Assembly (NCBI GenBank): GCA_016934675.1
Contig: JAFGSJ010000017.1
Span: 1 to 41,213, forward strand
DNA: 41,213 nucleotides
Reading direction: 5' to 3'
Source of the DNA: a bacterium
GTDB taxonomy: Bacteria > CSSED10-310 > JAFGSJ01
Below the pieces are notes generated by a model. That model saw nothing but the letters and a program-made list of their open reading frames with translations. It did not search any database and was not told the origin of the DNA. The translations under genes were made by a program, and so were the position numbers. Shown here in pieces: positions 1 through 6,640 of this stretch; positions within the stretch are counted from its first letter, which is position 1, and each line of letters opens with the position of its first letter.

Positions 1-1
1 C

Positions 2-73
2 TTTCGTGAGGAATATTTACATTTTCTGGATGAATATGGGATTGAATACGATGAACGATACGTCTTTGATTGA
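2..73 (+). CDS. REP-associated (Y1/RAYT) transposase, C-terminal end only
   Basis: The window opens in an open frame of 23 codons ending at TGA 71-73. Its peptide (…EYLHFLDEYGIEYDERYVFD) resembles the usual C-terminus of RAYT/IS200-like Y1 transposases, with a Y-L-x-F-L segment and a terminal D-E-R-Y-V/L-x-D/E. The catalytic HUH and Tyr region would lie before the window, so integrity cannot be judged. The stop is followed within 10 bases by REP-like palindromes (82-164), the usual context of RAYT genes. A second RAYT gene starts at 40695. The call rests on a short recognised tail and context. Confidence 0.55.
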   Translation, partial: FREEYLHFLDEYGIEYDERYVFD

Positions 74-81
74 TCTTCAAT

Positions 82-164
82 CGTCCCTCTGGGACGAGGG
101 TCTTTTATCACGCTAAACCTGGCGTTGAAACGCCAGGCTATTGTCAATTGTCCCTCTGGGACAA
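82..164. repeat. Cluster of three REP-like palindromes
   Basis: Three perfect inverted repeats lie side by side: CGTCCC-TCT-GGGACG at 82-96, CCTGGCGTTGAAACGCCAGG at 118-137, and TTGTCCC-TCT-GGGACAA at 148-164. The 46 bases 118-163 recur at 1839-1884 with two mismatches. Location just after a RAYT tail suggests they are REP elements mobilised by that family; this is inference from context. Confidence 0.75.
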
Positions 165-421
165 GTGGTCTCGGCGGCGCAGGTGCCGCAGGTGATGACT
201 TTTTTAGGCTAAGAGTTGCTAACACTGGATATGAGACTTCAAGTTCAGACTGGAACAGAGCATAATGGTTGGTTTGATTCAAGTGGCTCATCTTGGAGGA
301 AATGGAGAAATGGGCAGGAGTATAGTTTTTCCCAATTTTACCGATTCTGATTTAAGTAAACCAAATGACTATGGAACAAATTATTGCAGGTTTTATTAAA
401 TAATCAAGAAAGGAGTTATAT
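165..421. other. Non-coding or decayed stretch upstream of the AT-rich gene
   Basis: No intact gene is visible. A plus-strand open stretch at about 174-262 reads GDDFFRLRVANTGYE in part and ends at a stop. Another frame at about 282-350 reads SGSSWRKWRNGQEYSF. The two could be remnants of one frameshifted gene, but no family is recognisable. An AAAGGAG ribosome-binding site at about 411-417 serves the gene at 422. Confidence 0.3.
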
Positions 422-1186
422 ATGAAAATGATAAGAAATATTCTAATAATTGTAATTGTGATGATACCTGTTACAAACAGTTTGTCAGATGAAAAAAATT
501 GTCAAACAGAAAATTATGCTATGATTGTAGCAGAGATTCTAAGTGGCATTAATTCATGCGATCCGACTATACGAGAATATATTATTACAAACAAGTTGTC
601 ATTGATAAAAGGGGATGAGGCAGATACCATAAGGGTTCTTATCTGGCTTAAGGAAAATGAATTGCATCATCAAGAGATCATTTTAAGACAATTGTTTCTC
701 ACATCAACAATAAGAGAAGATGAATTAGTGCAAAAACTCCACACTCTCAACAATATCTATGATCAAGTCAGTATTCAAAAAAGGTCCCAATTGATTACAA
801 AAATTACAGCCAACACAAAAGTCATCGATGAATTCAAACAGTCCGAATTAATCAGTCCTTCGGATAGTATCAAGAGACTACCAATGAATTATTTTAACCT
901 TAATGTTCTCGTTGGAGAAAAACAAAAAAAAATCGAGGCTTATGAAAATTTTTCATGTGAAAAAGGCAATTTAGCCACTGTGTTTAGGATGCTATTATGG
1001 ATAGCTGAGCCTGAAGAAGAACTTCAAAAGATCATTTTAATCCAAGCAAGAAGAGCAGAGGATGTTCGTGATAATAGCTATATAACAGAGCTTCTTCGAT
1101 TGACTGAAAATCTTTCAGAGGATCAAAGGAAACAGCGTATACACATGATCGAGGAATTGTGGAATACAAAAATCGAGGCTCAATAA
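422..1186 (+). CDS. Unknown secreted/periplasmic protein, AT-rich gene
   Basis: A 254-aa protein not recognised as any family. Residues 1-22 form a signal-peptide-like segment (MKM-I-R, then a hydrophobic stretch ILIIVIVMIPV, then S-L-S-D), so export is likely. The rest is soluble, rich in Glu, Lys, Ile and Leu, and looks alpha-helical. Two similar stretches, around residues 65-80 (DTIRVLIWLKENELHHQ) and 183-200 (ATVFRMLLWIAEPEEE), hint at an internal repeat of a small helical unit. Two cysteines flank the first half. The ATG has an AAAGGAG site a few bases upstream. The gene is clearly richer in A/T than the rest of the window and lies between two copies of a 46-bp repeat, so horizontal acquisition is plausible. 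Confidence 0.7.
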   Translation: MKMIRNILIIVIVMIPVTNSLSDEKNCQTENYAMIVAEILSGINSCDPTIREYIITNKLSLIKGDEADTIRVLIWLKENELHHQEIILRQLFLTSTIREDELVQKLHTLNNIYDQVSIQKRSQLITKITANTKVIDEFKQSELISPSDSIKRLPMNYFNLNVLVGEKQKKIEAYENFSCEKGNLATVFRMLLWIAEPEEELQKIILIQARRAEDVRDNSYITELLRLTENLSEDQRKQRIHMIEELWNTKIEAQ

Positions 1187-1838
1187 TAGAATAAGGATAA
1201 CTCGCATCACCTGGAGCTGGTCGTGGATATGAGATAGCCTGCCCCGAGCACGGTCGGGGTGGAGTCAGGTGAAAAAGAGGATAAAAGACAGAGGGGGATG
1301 TGCCCAAAGAATGATGGGAAACAGACAAGCTCATCACGCAGAATGTGTTCGGGTAAGGACCTCTTTTTCCTGTTGATCGAGGCACTGTCCAATCCGGACC
1401 AGATTCGTTCCGATCAGCACATGGATCGAAACCTTCTTGTCCAGAAAAACTGCTTGAAGAATCAGACGGGATAACAGGATGTACAGGATGCAGGAATGCA
1501 TGTTTGGAATTCAAATGAAGGAAGCAGAGCGATGGTGCCGCATCCGGGGGATTGATCGGGAGTCTCAAAGATAGTATGCTTGTTTTATGAAGCACGATCG
1601 TCTGAACGGGTGCTGTGCAGACAATAGGCCAGTCCCATTTGGGACGGTCCGATAATAGCCCGGCAATTCATTGCCGGGAATCCCGACGGTCGATACACCT
1701 GCGTCCCATCGGGACGCCTGAAGTGCAATACCATAACAAGAGAACGGCAAGAGATGAAGAAATGTGCACCATTGATTCAATGTGTTTACCGTGGCATTCA
1801 ACCGTCCCGCTGGGCGTGGTGATCAAATTCGATACCAA
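1187..1838. other. Intergenic region rich in palindromes, no gene seen
   Basis: About 650 bases without a convincing gene. It has an inverted repeat CCCCGA-(6)-TCGGGG at 1242-1259, a near-repeated ACAGGATG-type segment at about 1475-1491, and the palindrome cluster at 1632-1717. Open frames here on either strand are short, mutually overlapping and of non-protein-like composition. Confidence 0.5.
1632..1717. repeat. Second cluster of REP-like palindromes
   Basis: Inverted repeats GTCCC-ATTT-GGGAC (1632-1645), CCCGGCAATTCATTGCCGGG (1659-1678) and GCGTCCC-ATC-GGGACGC (1701-1717). They share the GTCCC/GGGAC theme of the clusters at 82-164 and 1839-1884, while the middle palindrome is a different sequence with the same layout. 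A degenerate half (GTCCCGCTGGGCG) follows at 1804-1816. Confidence 0.7.
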
Positions 1839-1884
1839 CCTGGCGTTGAAACGCCAGGCTATTTTCAATTGTCCCGCTGGGACA
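1839..1884. repeat. Direct-repeat copy of the REP-like pair
   Basis: This 46-base unit matches 118-163 with two mismatches. It holds the 20-base palindrome CCTGGCGTTGAAACGCCAGG (1839-1858) and TGTCCC-GCT-GGGACA (1870-1884). The TCT to GCT loop change between copies leaves the stem intact, consistent with selection on the hairpin. Confidence 0.75.
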
Positions 1885-1950
1885 GGCTTGGTCGTGGTGG
1901 AGTCAGGAGACAGGAGATAAAGACGGAATAATGCTGTGTAAGGTGAAGGA

Positions 1951-2140
1951 TTGGGACACACCAATCATTGGGGTGGTTTTTATACCGCTACATTACCGAA
2001 TCCGCCAGAATTGGATCCTTATTGCTCTGAGAATGATCCATTGCTTGACACCTCACGTAATCCTACAGGGATTGGCAGTATCACAGTTTGTTTGTTCCAC
2101 AGTAACGAGAGAGATCACAAACCTGATAGCCTTGGGCAAA
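1951..2140 (+). pseudogene. Possible decayed coding fragment
   Basis: One plus-strand frame reads protein-like for about 60 codons (for example GGFYTATLPNPPELDPYCSE and NPTGIGSITVCLF), then loses coding character where it meets the 3' end of the minus-strand nucleotidyltransferase gene. There is no good start codon or ribosome-binding site. I recognise no family. It may be the 3' remnant of a gene cut by the rearrangement that also truncated its neighbour. Confidence 0.25.
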
Positions 2141-2608
2141 CAATAGTAATTGAGGGAACCCCGGAGCATCCCGCATTGGTATCATTGTGTAATGAGCCTC
2201 ATCGAGGTATCGAGAATCTTGTGTCCATGACGTTTCAACCCCTTGATTTGTATCATGAAAAAGATCAATATCCCTGGAAATCCGAGGGGTATTGAGGAGT
2301 TTGTTTAAAGCCACACCCACAGCTACATATGCTTCTCCCGATTCTCGAAGTCTTTGTGATATTATTTTGCAGATATCAAATTGGCGTTTTGTGAAAGCCA
2401 TTTTTTTTAATTCCGAGGTCCTGACGAAAACTGCTCGATCCCCATGCTTTTTCAGATATGATAAAGCCCTGAGAGCAGAAGAAAGATCGGTGGGTAGATA
2501 ATCAGGAACAAAAAACCACAAACATCGAGTCCGATATGAATCAATCAGAAGTGATACTTCAGTGATAAAATCATCGATGTTTCGGAGATTGAGCGTCTCC
2601 ATCTGCAT
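2081..2608 (-). pseudogene. AbiEii-like nucleotidyltransferase, fused to upstream ORF and truncated
   Basis: The C-terminal half has the nucleotidyltransferase signature of AbiEii/AbiGii-like proteins: YVAVGVALNKLL, then PRISRDIDLFHDT with the D-x-D metal pair, then a V-E-T-S-W segment. The first ~65 residues resemble a small separate protein usually encoded just upstream, ending G-D-R-A-x-F-x-R-x-x-E-L-K-K-W-L. Here the two are one frame, joined across a run of eight A (2401-2408, T on the plus strand). With seven A the first frame would read ELKKWLSQNANLISAK-stop, and the second would start at its own ATG (codons MAFTKRQF). After PGFPQ the family-like sequence stops and an unrelated tail ends at 2081, so the usual C-terminal part is missing. 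Probably non-functional; a deliberate fusion cannot be excluded. ATG 2608 or 2602 are both possible starts. Confidence 0.65.
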
Positions 2609-2827
2609 ACCCACACGTTTCTACCTATGCTCATGCTTCAAGCTTATGGCAAAACTCGCTATTTCGATATTTCCCTTGTTATGAAAAGATACTCACCCTT
2701 TTCACTCGCACACCTTAATCTGAATCGTACATCATTTACTCATATTTTACAAATATTATACTGGGTATCGTATGAAAGCCCCGATAGACAACCTTCACAC
2801 GCAAAGGATCTACTTGGGAAGACAGCT

Positions 2828-4285
2828 TCACTTGCTGCTTTCATTGCGAGAATTTTTATGATTGATCTGGTTATGGGAGTGAGCGACTTTTCTGATCAGG
2901 ATAAAGCTTGTATTCAGGACTTCGCTGAAAGTCCTCGAGACTTTATCGCCGACCAGATCGAGCAGAGTCGTGACAGATTGTGCTTTTTCTTCGTCGAGCC
3001 TGATCGCTATAGGAAACATGCAGAGTCGACCGAGGGCGGTAATCAGGAACAGGATATGAAAGTTGAGAAAATGCTGACCATGGAAATGCCAGTGAAAATC
3101 CGCAAAAAGGGTAGCGAGCAGACCGGCGATCAGGGAAGCGATCAGCAATGCGAAGCCGACGACCATGCTATGGACAGCCAGATAGGCCGGCCGGTTCTCT
3201 TCAGGTGATGAGATCAGGACAAGGTTAAAAGCGGCCAGGGTGAAGCCGGGCCAGAAGAGTCCGGAGAGCAGGGCATCGATCCAGATCGGGAGAATGAAAC
3301 TGGGTGTAGCAAAAAGCCAAAACAAGGGCAAAGAAAAGACACCGATGATATTGAAGGCCATGACCGGTCTGTTACCGATCCGGTCGATTATTTTACCCCA
3401 CAAAGGCAGGGTCGTCAGATTAAAGATACCAGCCACGATCGAGTAGAGGGCTATATGAGCAAAAGACATGTGCAAGTGCTTGATCATGTGAGCGACATAA
3501 AAGGGCGAACCGATCCCAATCAGGACCGACCAGAAGAAGAAAAAGAGAAGAAGAAAACGAAACTTGGGATGACTGAAAGGCAGGCGAACCATGTCCAGGA
3601 GACTCAATGTTGATATCTGTCGGCGAGGAGGGTCCCATTGCCGGTTGAGTATAATACCTGCAACAATGGCGGATAGACAGGCCAATCCAAAAATAAAGGT
3701 AAAACCGAAAGCCTGGCTTTGTTTTTCCCGAAACCAGTCGAACAAAAGACCGGTGCCGTACGTCGTGGCCATGGTCACAATACTGATCAAGGTATTGCGA
3801 ACGCCAAAATAAAAACCCCGTCGCGATAGGGGGACCAGATCAGCCATCCAGGATAGCCAGGCGTTATTCGCCGTATTGATACTGATTGTGGCGAAAAACA
3901 CAATGCAGAGAAAGGTGATCAATTTTGACCGATCATTCCAGGGCAAAAAGGGCAAGAAACACAACAAGCCCCAGAGCAAACGCCCAATGGTGGCGGACCA
4001 GACCGTCAACGGACGTCGGGGTAAGCCCCTGTTAAGCAGATACACACTGATGATCGAACCAATCGTAGCGAAGTTACTCAAAGCAGCCAACAACCCGAGT
4101 GAAAAATCACCGGCCTGACAGAACAAAGCATAAGCCGTCACAAGAGAGCTGGTCGTGATGGCTATATGGACCGTGGCAAAAGACCCTTCAATGATTGAAA
4201 TCCGAAGACTCCGTTTTGGCTCTTCCGCCACCGATTGCAGAGCTTCGCTCCCGATCATATCCTTATCAGAAACCGGAATAGTCAT
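2828..4285 (-). CDS. Major facilitator superfamily transporter
   Basis: About 485 aa with 12 or so hydrophobic segments and the MFS layout: six helices, a basic loop near the middle (NRQWDPPRRQ, just after the sixth helix), six more. Loop sequences such as NRGLPRRPLTVWSATIGRLL after helix 2 and GKIIDRIGNRPVM in the second half match the MFS motif A pattern (G-x-x-x-D-R-x-G-x-R). Substrate is unknown. The C-terminus is cytoplasmic and polar. I place the start at ATG 4285, which has GGGAG six bases upstream; an in-frame ATG at 4339 would add 18 residues but has no good site. It stands alone, with no co-directional neighbour close enough for an operon. An inverted repeat lies upstream at 4387-4416. 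Confidence 0.8.
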   Translation of the reverse strand: MTIPVSDKDMIGSEALQSVAEEPKRSLRISIIEGSFATVHIAITTSSLVTAYALFCQAGDFSLGLLAALSNFATIGSIISVYLLNRGLPRRPLTVWSATIGRLLWGLLCFLPFLPWNDRSKLITFLCIVFFATISINTANNAWLSWMADLVPLSRRGFYFGVRNTLISIVTMATTYGTGLLFDWFREKQSQAFGFTFIFGLACLSAIVAGIILNRQWDPPRRQISTLSLLDMVRLPFSHPKFRFLLLFFFFWSVLIGIGSPFYVAHMIKHLHMSFAHIALYSIVAGIFNLTTLPLWGKIIDRIGNRPVMAFNIIGVFSLPLFWLFATPSFILPIWIDALLSGLFWPGFTLAAFNLVLISSPEENRPAYLAVHSMVVGFALLIASLIAGLLATLFADFHWHFHGQHFLNFHILFLITALGRLCMFPIAIRLDEEKAQSVTTLLDLVGDKVSRTFSEVLNTSFILIRKVAHSHNQINHKNSRNESSK

Positions 4286-4386
4286 TTCCGTCTCCCGTTG
4301 TTCCCTTCGCCAATACCACTTTTCCGAAAACATGCTCATCTTTCACATTGAGCCGGTGCATGGAACCCATTTGGGAAAGGCATAGC

Positions 4387-4416
4387 GACAGTACTATCAA
4401 ATTTCAATATACTGTC
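4387..4416. promoter_or_regulatory. Inverted repeat upstream of the MFS gene
   Basis: GACAGTA (4387-4393) and TACTGTC (4410-4416) form a perfect 7-bp inverted repeat with a 16-base AT-rich spacer. It sits about 100 bases before the chosen MFS start, where an operator could lie. No regulator is identified. Confidence 0.35.
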
Positions 4417-4574
4417 CAGACCCGATCCGTTCGATTACAACGACACATGGAATGACCAAGACATTCATGTTCTTCAAGCCAGGTTCGCACAGACCTTTTC
4501 TGTAAAAAACATGATACACACTTAAAAGAGAGAGAGTACCAAGCAGATTGTCTCGGTGCATGAAAAAAAAAGAC

Positions 4575-4603
4575 TTGACAAACATATTTAAAAGGCCTAT
4601 ATT
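4575..4603 (+). promoter_or_regulatory. Sigma-70-type promoter for the ABC exporter leader
   Basis: A perfect -35 TTGACA (4575-4580), a 17-base spacer and a -10 TATATT (4598-4603) make the strongest promoter match I see in the window. Transcription would start near 4610, giving a leader of about 320 bases before the ABC ATPase ATG at 4928. Confidence 0.75.
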
Positions 4604-4657
4604 AGCCCTGCTTTTATGATTTTATTGAAAACGATCACTTATACACAGGAGTTTTGG

Positions 4658-4783
4658 ATGTGGGCACAGCGCAACGTAATTATTTTGACCCTAAGGCGGG
4701 GGTGTAGTGTGCGCACGAGCGTCACTGTTCAGCAGCATACTACGAACCTGCTCTCACCCACGGAGGGGACTTCTGTGATCTGA
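4658..4783 (+). CDS. Putative 41-aa leader peptide
   Basis: An ATG at 4658 with an AGGAG site seven bases upstream opens a 41-codon frame ending at TGA 4781-4783. The peptide begins MWAQRNVIILTLRRGC and has no resemblance to a protein domain I know. It starts about 48 bases after the predicted transcription start and ends 18 bases before the first terminator stem, a typical position for a leader peptide. A 9-bp stem (4704-4712 with 4735-4743, one G·U pair) lies within the frame. Its translation is plausible but unproven. Confidence 0.45.
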   Translation: MWAQRNVIILTLRRGCSVRTSVTVQQHTTNLLSPTEGTSVI

Positions 4784-4800
4784 TTCCGGATTCATGACAC

Positions 4801-4833
4801 AGCCGTGGGTGATGAACCCACGGCTTTTTTTTT
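4801..4833 (+). terminator. Intrinsic terminator 1 in the exporter leader
   Basis: A perfect 10-bp stem AGCCGTGGGT / ACCCACGGCT (4801-4810 and 4816-4825) with a GATGA loop is followed by nine T (4825-4833). It lies before, not after, the ABC genes, so it either ends a small RNA or acts as an attenuator. Confidence 0.85.
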
Positions 4834-4862
4834 GGCTTCATTATAACTTAAAACATCGTTAA

Positions 4863-4895
4863 AGCCGTGGAACGAAATTCCACGGCTTTTTTTTT
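4863..4895 (+). terminator. Intrinsic terminator 2 in the exporter leader
   Basis: A perfect 10-bp stem AGCCGTGGAA / TTCCACGGCT (4863-4872 and 4878-4887) with a CGAAA loop is followed by a run of T (4887-4895). It repeats the AGCCGTGG stem of terminator 1 and ends only about 30 bases before the ABC ATPase start, after which comes GGGGAGGA at 4913-4920. Confidence 0.85.
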
Positions 4896-4927
4896 CTCAC
4901 GGGTACCAAACCGGGGAGGAGGCTATC

Positions 4928-5800
4928 ATGCAAGCACTTAAATGTCAGGATGTAACCAAGATTTTCAGAGTCAAGGAACAGGGAAATGGCACAAATGGTC
5001 ATAATGGCCATGGCAAAGGGGGCATCCCGAATCGTCTCGTCAAGATGTTGCATATGAACCGGCAGGATTTTTTGGCGGTCGAGCATGTGAGTTTTGCCGT
5101 GGAACGTGGCGAGATTTTCGGGATAATTGGAGAGAACGGGTCGGGCAAATCGACCTTGATCAGGATGATATCGACCTTACTGTATCCTTCGAGTGGGAGC
5201 ATATCGGTATTTGGTTTCGATGTGCGTCGTGATTACCGTAAAGTGCGGAGCCTGATCAATCGTGTTTCGGTCGAGGCGGCCTTTTTCAAGAAACTCTCGG
5301 CACGTGAAAACCTGTTGTTTGCCGGCAGGCTGTATGGGGTTGATCGGGCGAATATCCTGCGTTCCATGGTCACAATCCTCGAACGGGTCAATTTCCCGAT
5401 CGAGAAACTCGATGACTCGATGGAAGACCTGTCGCGGGGGATGCAGCAGAAAGTGGCTATCGCTCGTTCTTTACTGACAGCGCCCAATTTGCTTTTACTC
5501 GATGAGCCGACGACGGGTCTAGACCCCCGCTCGAAGAAGGAGGTCCAGTGTTGCATCGATGAAATCCGATCGTCGCATGACGCCACGGTATTGATCACGA
5601 CCCATGACATGACTGAAGCTGAAACGCTGTGCGACCGGTTGGCCATTATCAATGAAGGCAAGTTTGTTGCGGTTGATACGCCGTCTAACTTGAAGAAGCG
5701 AACATCGACCGAGCATCCGGAACGGGTGACACTTGAAGAGGTTTTCATGCAGATGACAGGAAGGAGATATGGAGATGACGACGAAAACGATAGTACATGA
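4928..5800 (+). CDS. ABC exporter ATP-binding subunit (ABC-2 type)
   Basis: A 290-aa nucleotide-binding subunit. Visible motifs are Walker A GENGSGKST (about residues 71-79), the signature LSRGMQQ in place of LSGGQQ, Walker B LLLLDEPTTGLD, and the H-loop THDM. The C-terminal tail fits the DrrA/NatA-like exporter class that pairs with ABC-2 permeases. Residues about 18-40 hold an unusual Gly/Asn/His-rich insertion (GNGTNGHNGHGKGG) between the first strand and the region before Walker A. The start has a strong GGGGAGGA site. The permease gene overlaps its 3' end by 32 bases, implying translational coupling. Upstream lie two terminators and an attenuator-like leader. Substrate is unknown; drug, lipid or glycan export are all possible. 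Confidence 0.9.
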   Translation: MQALKCQDVTKIFRVKEQGNGTNGHNGHGKGGIPNRLVKMLHMNRQDFLAVEHVSFAVERGEIFGIIGENGSGKSTLIRMISTLLYPSSGSISVFGFDVRRDYRKVRSLINRVSVEAAFFKKLSARENLLFAGRLYGVDRANILRSMVTILERVNFPIEKLDDSMEDLSRGMQQKVAIARSLLTAPNLLLLDEPTTGLDPRSKKEVQCCIDEIRSSHDATVLITTHDMTEAETLCDRLAIINEGKFVAVDTPSNLKKRTSTEHPERVTLEEVFMQMTGRRYGDDDENDST

Positions 5801-6581
5801 GGTCAAGGCCTCATTCGCATTTGTGGAAAGGTGGTATTATATTGTCAAACGATATGCATCCTGGGAGATCGTGTTCCTGGTATACAGCCTGATCAATGCT
5901 CTGACCATAGGTTTGATCGGGGTAGGCTCGAAGGATGCGGACCGGGTCCTCTACCTGGTTATTGGCGCGCTGTTATGGGGTTATTTGAGTGTCATATTCC
6001 ACGATCTGAGTGAAAGCGTAGCCTGGGAACGTTGGGAAGGGACAATCGAGTATACCTTCATGGCCCCGATCAGACGAATCACCTATTTAATCGGGCAATC
6101 ACAGGCGGTCATGCTTTATGGTATTGTCCGGACCGCGATCGTTTTGACAATCGTGCTTATGTTTTTCAAGATCGATTTGCATTCAGCCGATCTGCTTGCT
6201 GCAACGGTGGTCCTGGGGATTTCAAGTTTTGCGTTTATAGGGCTGGGCATCATGGCGGCGATCCTGCCGCTGCTTTCTCCGGAACGCGGCGCTCAGGCGA
6301 CACATATTATCCAATCACTGGTACTGCTGGTTTCGGGCGTGTATTATGAAGTTGAGGTCTTGCCCGACTGGTTGCAGCCCTGTTCCTATTTCTCACCGGC
6401 GACGTATACACTCCGGGCCATGAGGCAGGCCCTGCTCGAGAACGCCAGCGTCTGGACCTTACGCTATGATATCATGGTCCTGATCGTGATGGGGATTATC
6501 CTGATTCCTCTTGGTCTCTATGTTTTCAGCCTGGCTGAAGACCATGCCAAAAGGACCGGAAAATTAAAACGGAACGGTTAA
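5769..6581 (+). CDS. ABC-2 type exporter permease
   Basis: A 270-aa membrane protein with six hydrophobic segments in the ABC-2 permease arrangement: a cytoplasmic N-terminus, TM1 near residues 33-50, and a last helix near 235-257 with a basic C-terminal tail (HAKRTGKLKRNG). The central FMAPIRR segment matches the conserved coupling region seen in DrrB/NodJ-like permeases (x-x-T/A-P-I/V-R/S). It would form the membrane channel for the ATPase encoded at 4928. The AAGGAG site lies at 5761-5766, very close to ATG 5769, so ATG 5775 is an alternative start. A terminator follows at 6598. Confidence 0.88.
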   Translation: MEMTTKTIVHEVKASFAFVERWYYIVKRYASWEIVFLVYSLINALTIGLIGVGSKDADRVLYLVIGALLWGYLSVIFHDLSESVAWERWEGTIEYTFMAPIRRITYLIGQSQAVMLYGIVRTAIVLTIVLMFFKIDLHSADLLAATVVLGISSFAFIGLGIMAAILPLLSPERGAQATHIIQSLVLLVSGVYYEVEVLPDWLQPCSYFSPATYTLRAMRQALLENASVWTLRYDIMVLIVMGIILIPLGLYVFSLAEDHAKRTGKLKRNG

Positions 6582-6597
6582 TACTGTGGACATATAC

Positions 6598-6640
6598 GCA
6601 CGGCAGATTACCCGCAATCCGGGGAAATGCCGTGCTTTTT
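6598..6640 (+). terminator. Terminator after the ABC-2 exporter
   Basis: GCACGGCA (6598-6605) pairs with TGCCGTGC (6628-6635) around an inner CCCG/CGGG helix, followed by five T. It lies between convergent genes and its far edge touches the stop codon of the minus-strand DUF4340 gene (6639-6641). Confidence 0.75.

Larger units (their letters stand above)
4610..4927 (+). promoter_or_regulatory. Attenuator-like leader with short ORF and competing hairpins
   Basis: Five segments can pair in alternative ways. A = TCACCCACGG (4754-4763), inside the short ORF. B = AGCCGTGGGTGA (4801-4812). C = ACCCACGGCT (4816-4825). D = AAAGCCGTGG (4861-4870). E = TTCCACGGCT (4878-4887). B:C and D:E are both intrinsic terminators. 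A:B is a perfect 10-bp alternative that breaks the first terminator; it frees C, which can pair with D over 10 bp and break the second. A ribosome finishing the short ORF (stop 4781-4783) would cover A and favour termination, whereas one stalled earlier would favour read-through. This is the logic of ribosome-mediated attenuation. A simpler reading is an independent small RNA with a double terminator. Confidence 0.55.

Noticed and set aside
1032..1595. A 187-codon minus-strand frame
   Set aside because: It overlaps the 3' end of the secreted-protein gene and a palindrome-rich stretch. Its composition (Pro/Ser/His-rich) is not protein-like here.
2627..3208. A 193-codon plus-strand frame
   Set aside because: Most of it is antisense to the C-terminal part of the MFS transporter, and the rest has no ribosome-binding site or family resemblance.
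4610..4833. A known riboswitch or 6S/SRP-type RNA
   Set aside because: I compared by eye with cores I know (TPP, cobalamin, c-di-GMP, guanidine, SRP) and found no match. A search against Rfam would settle it.
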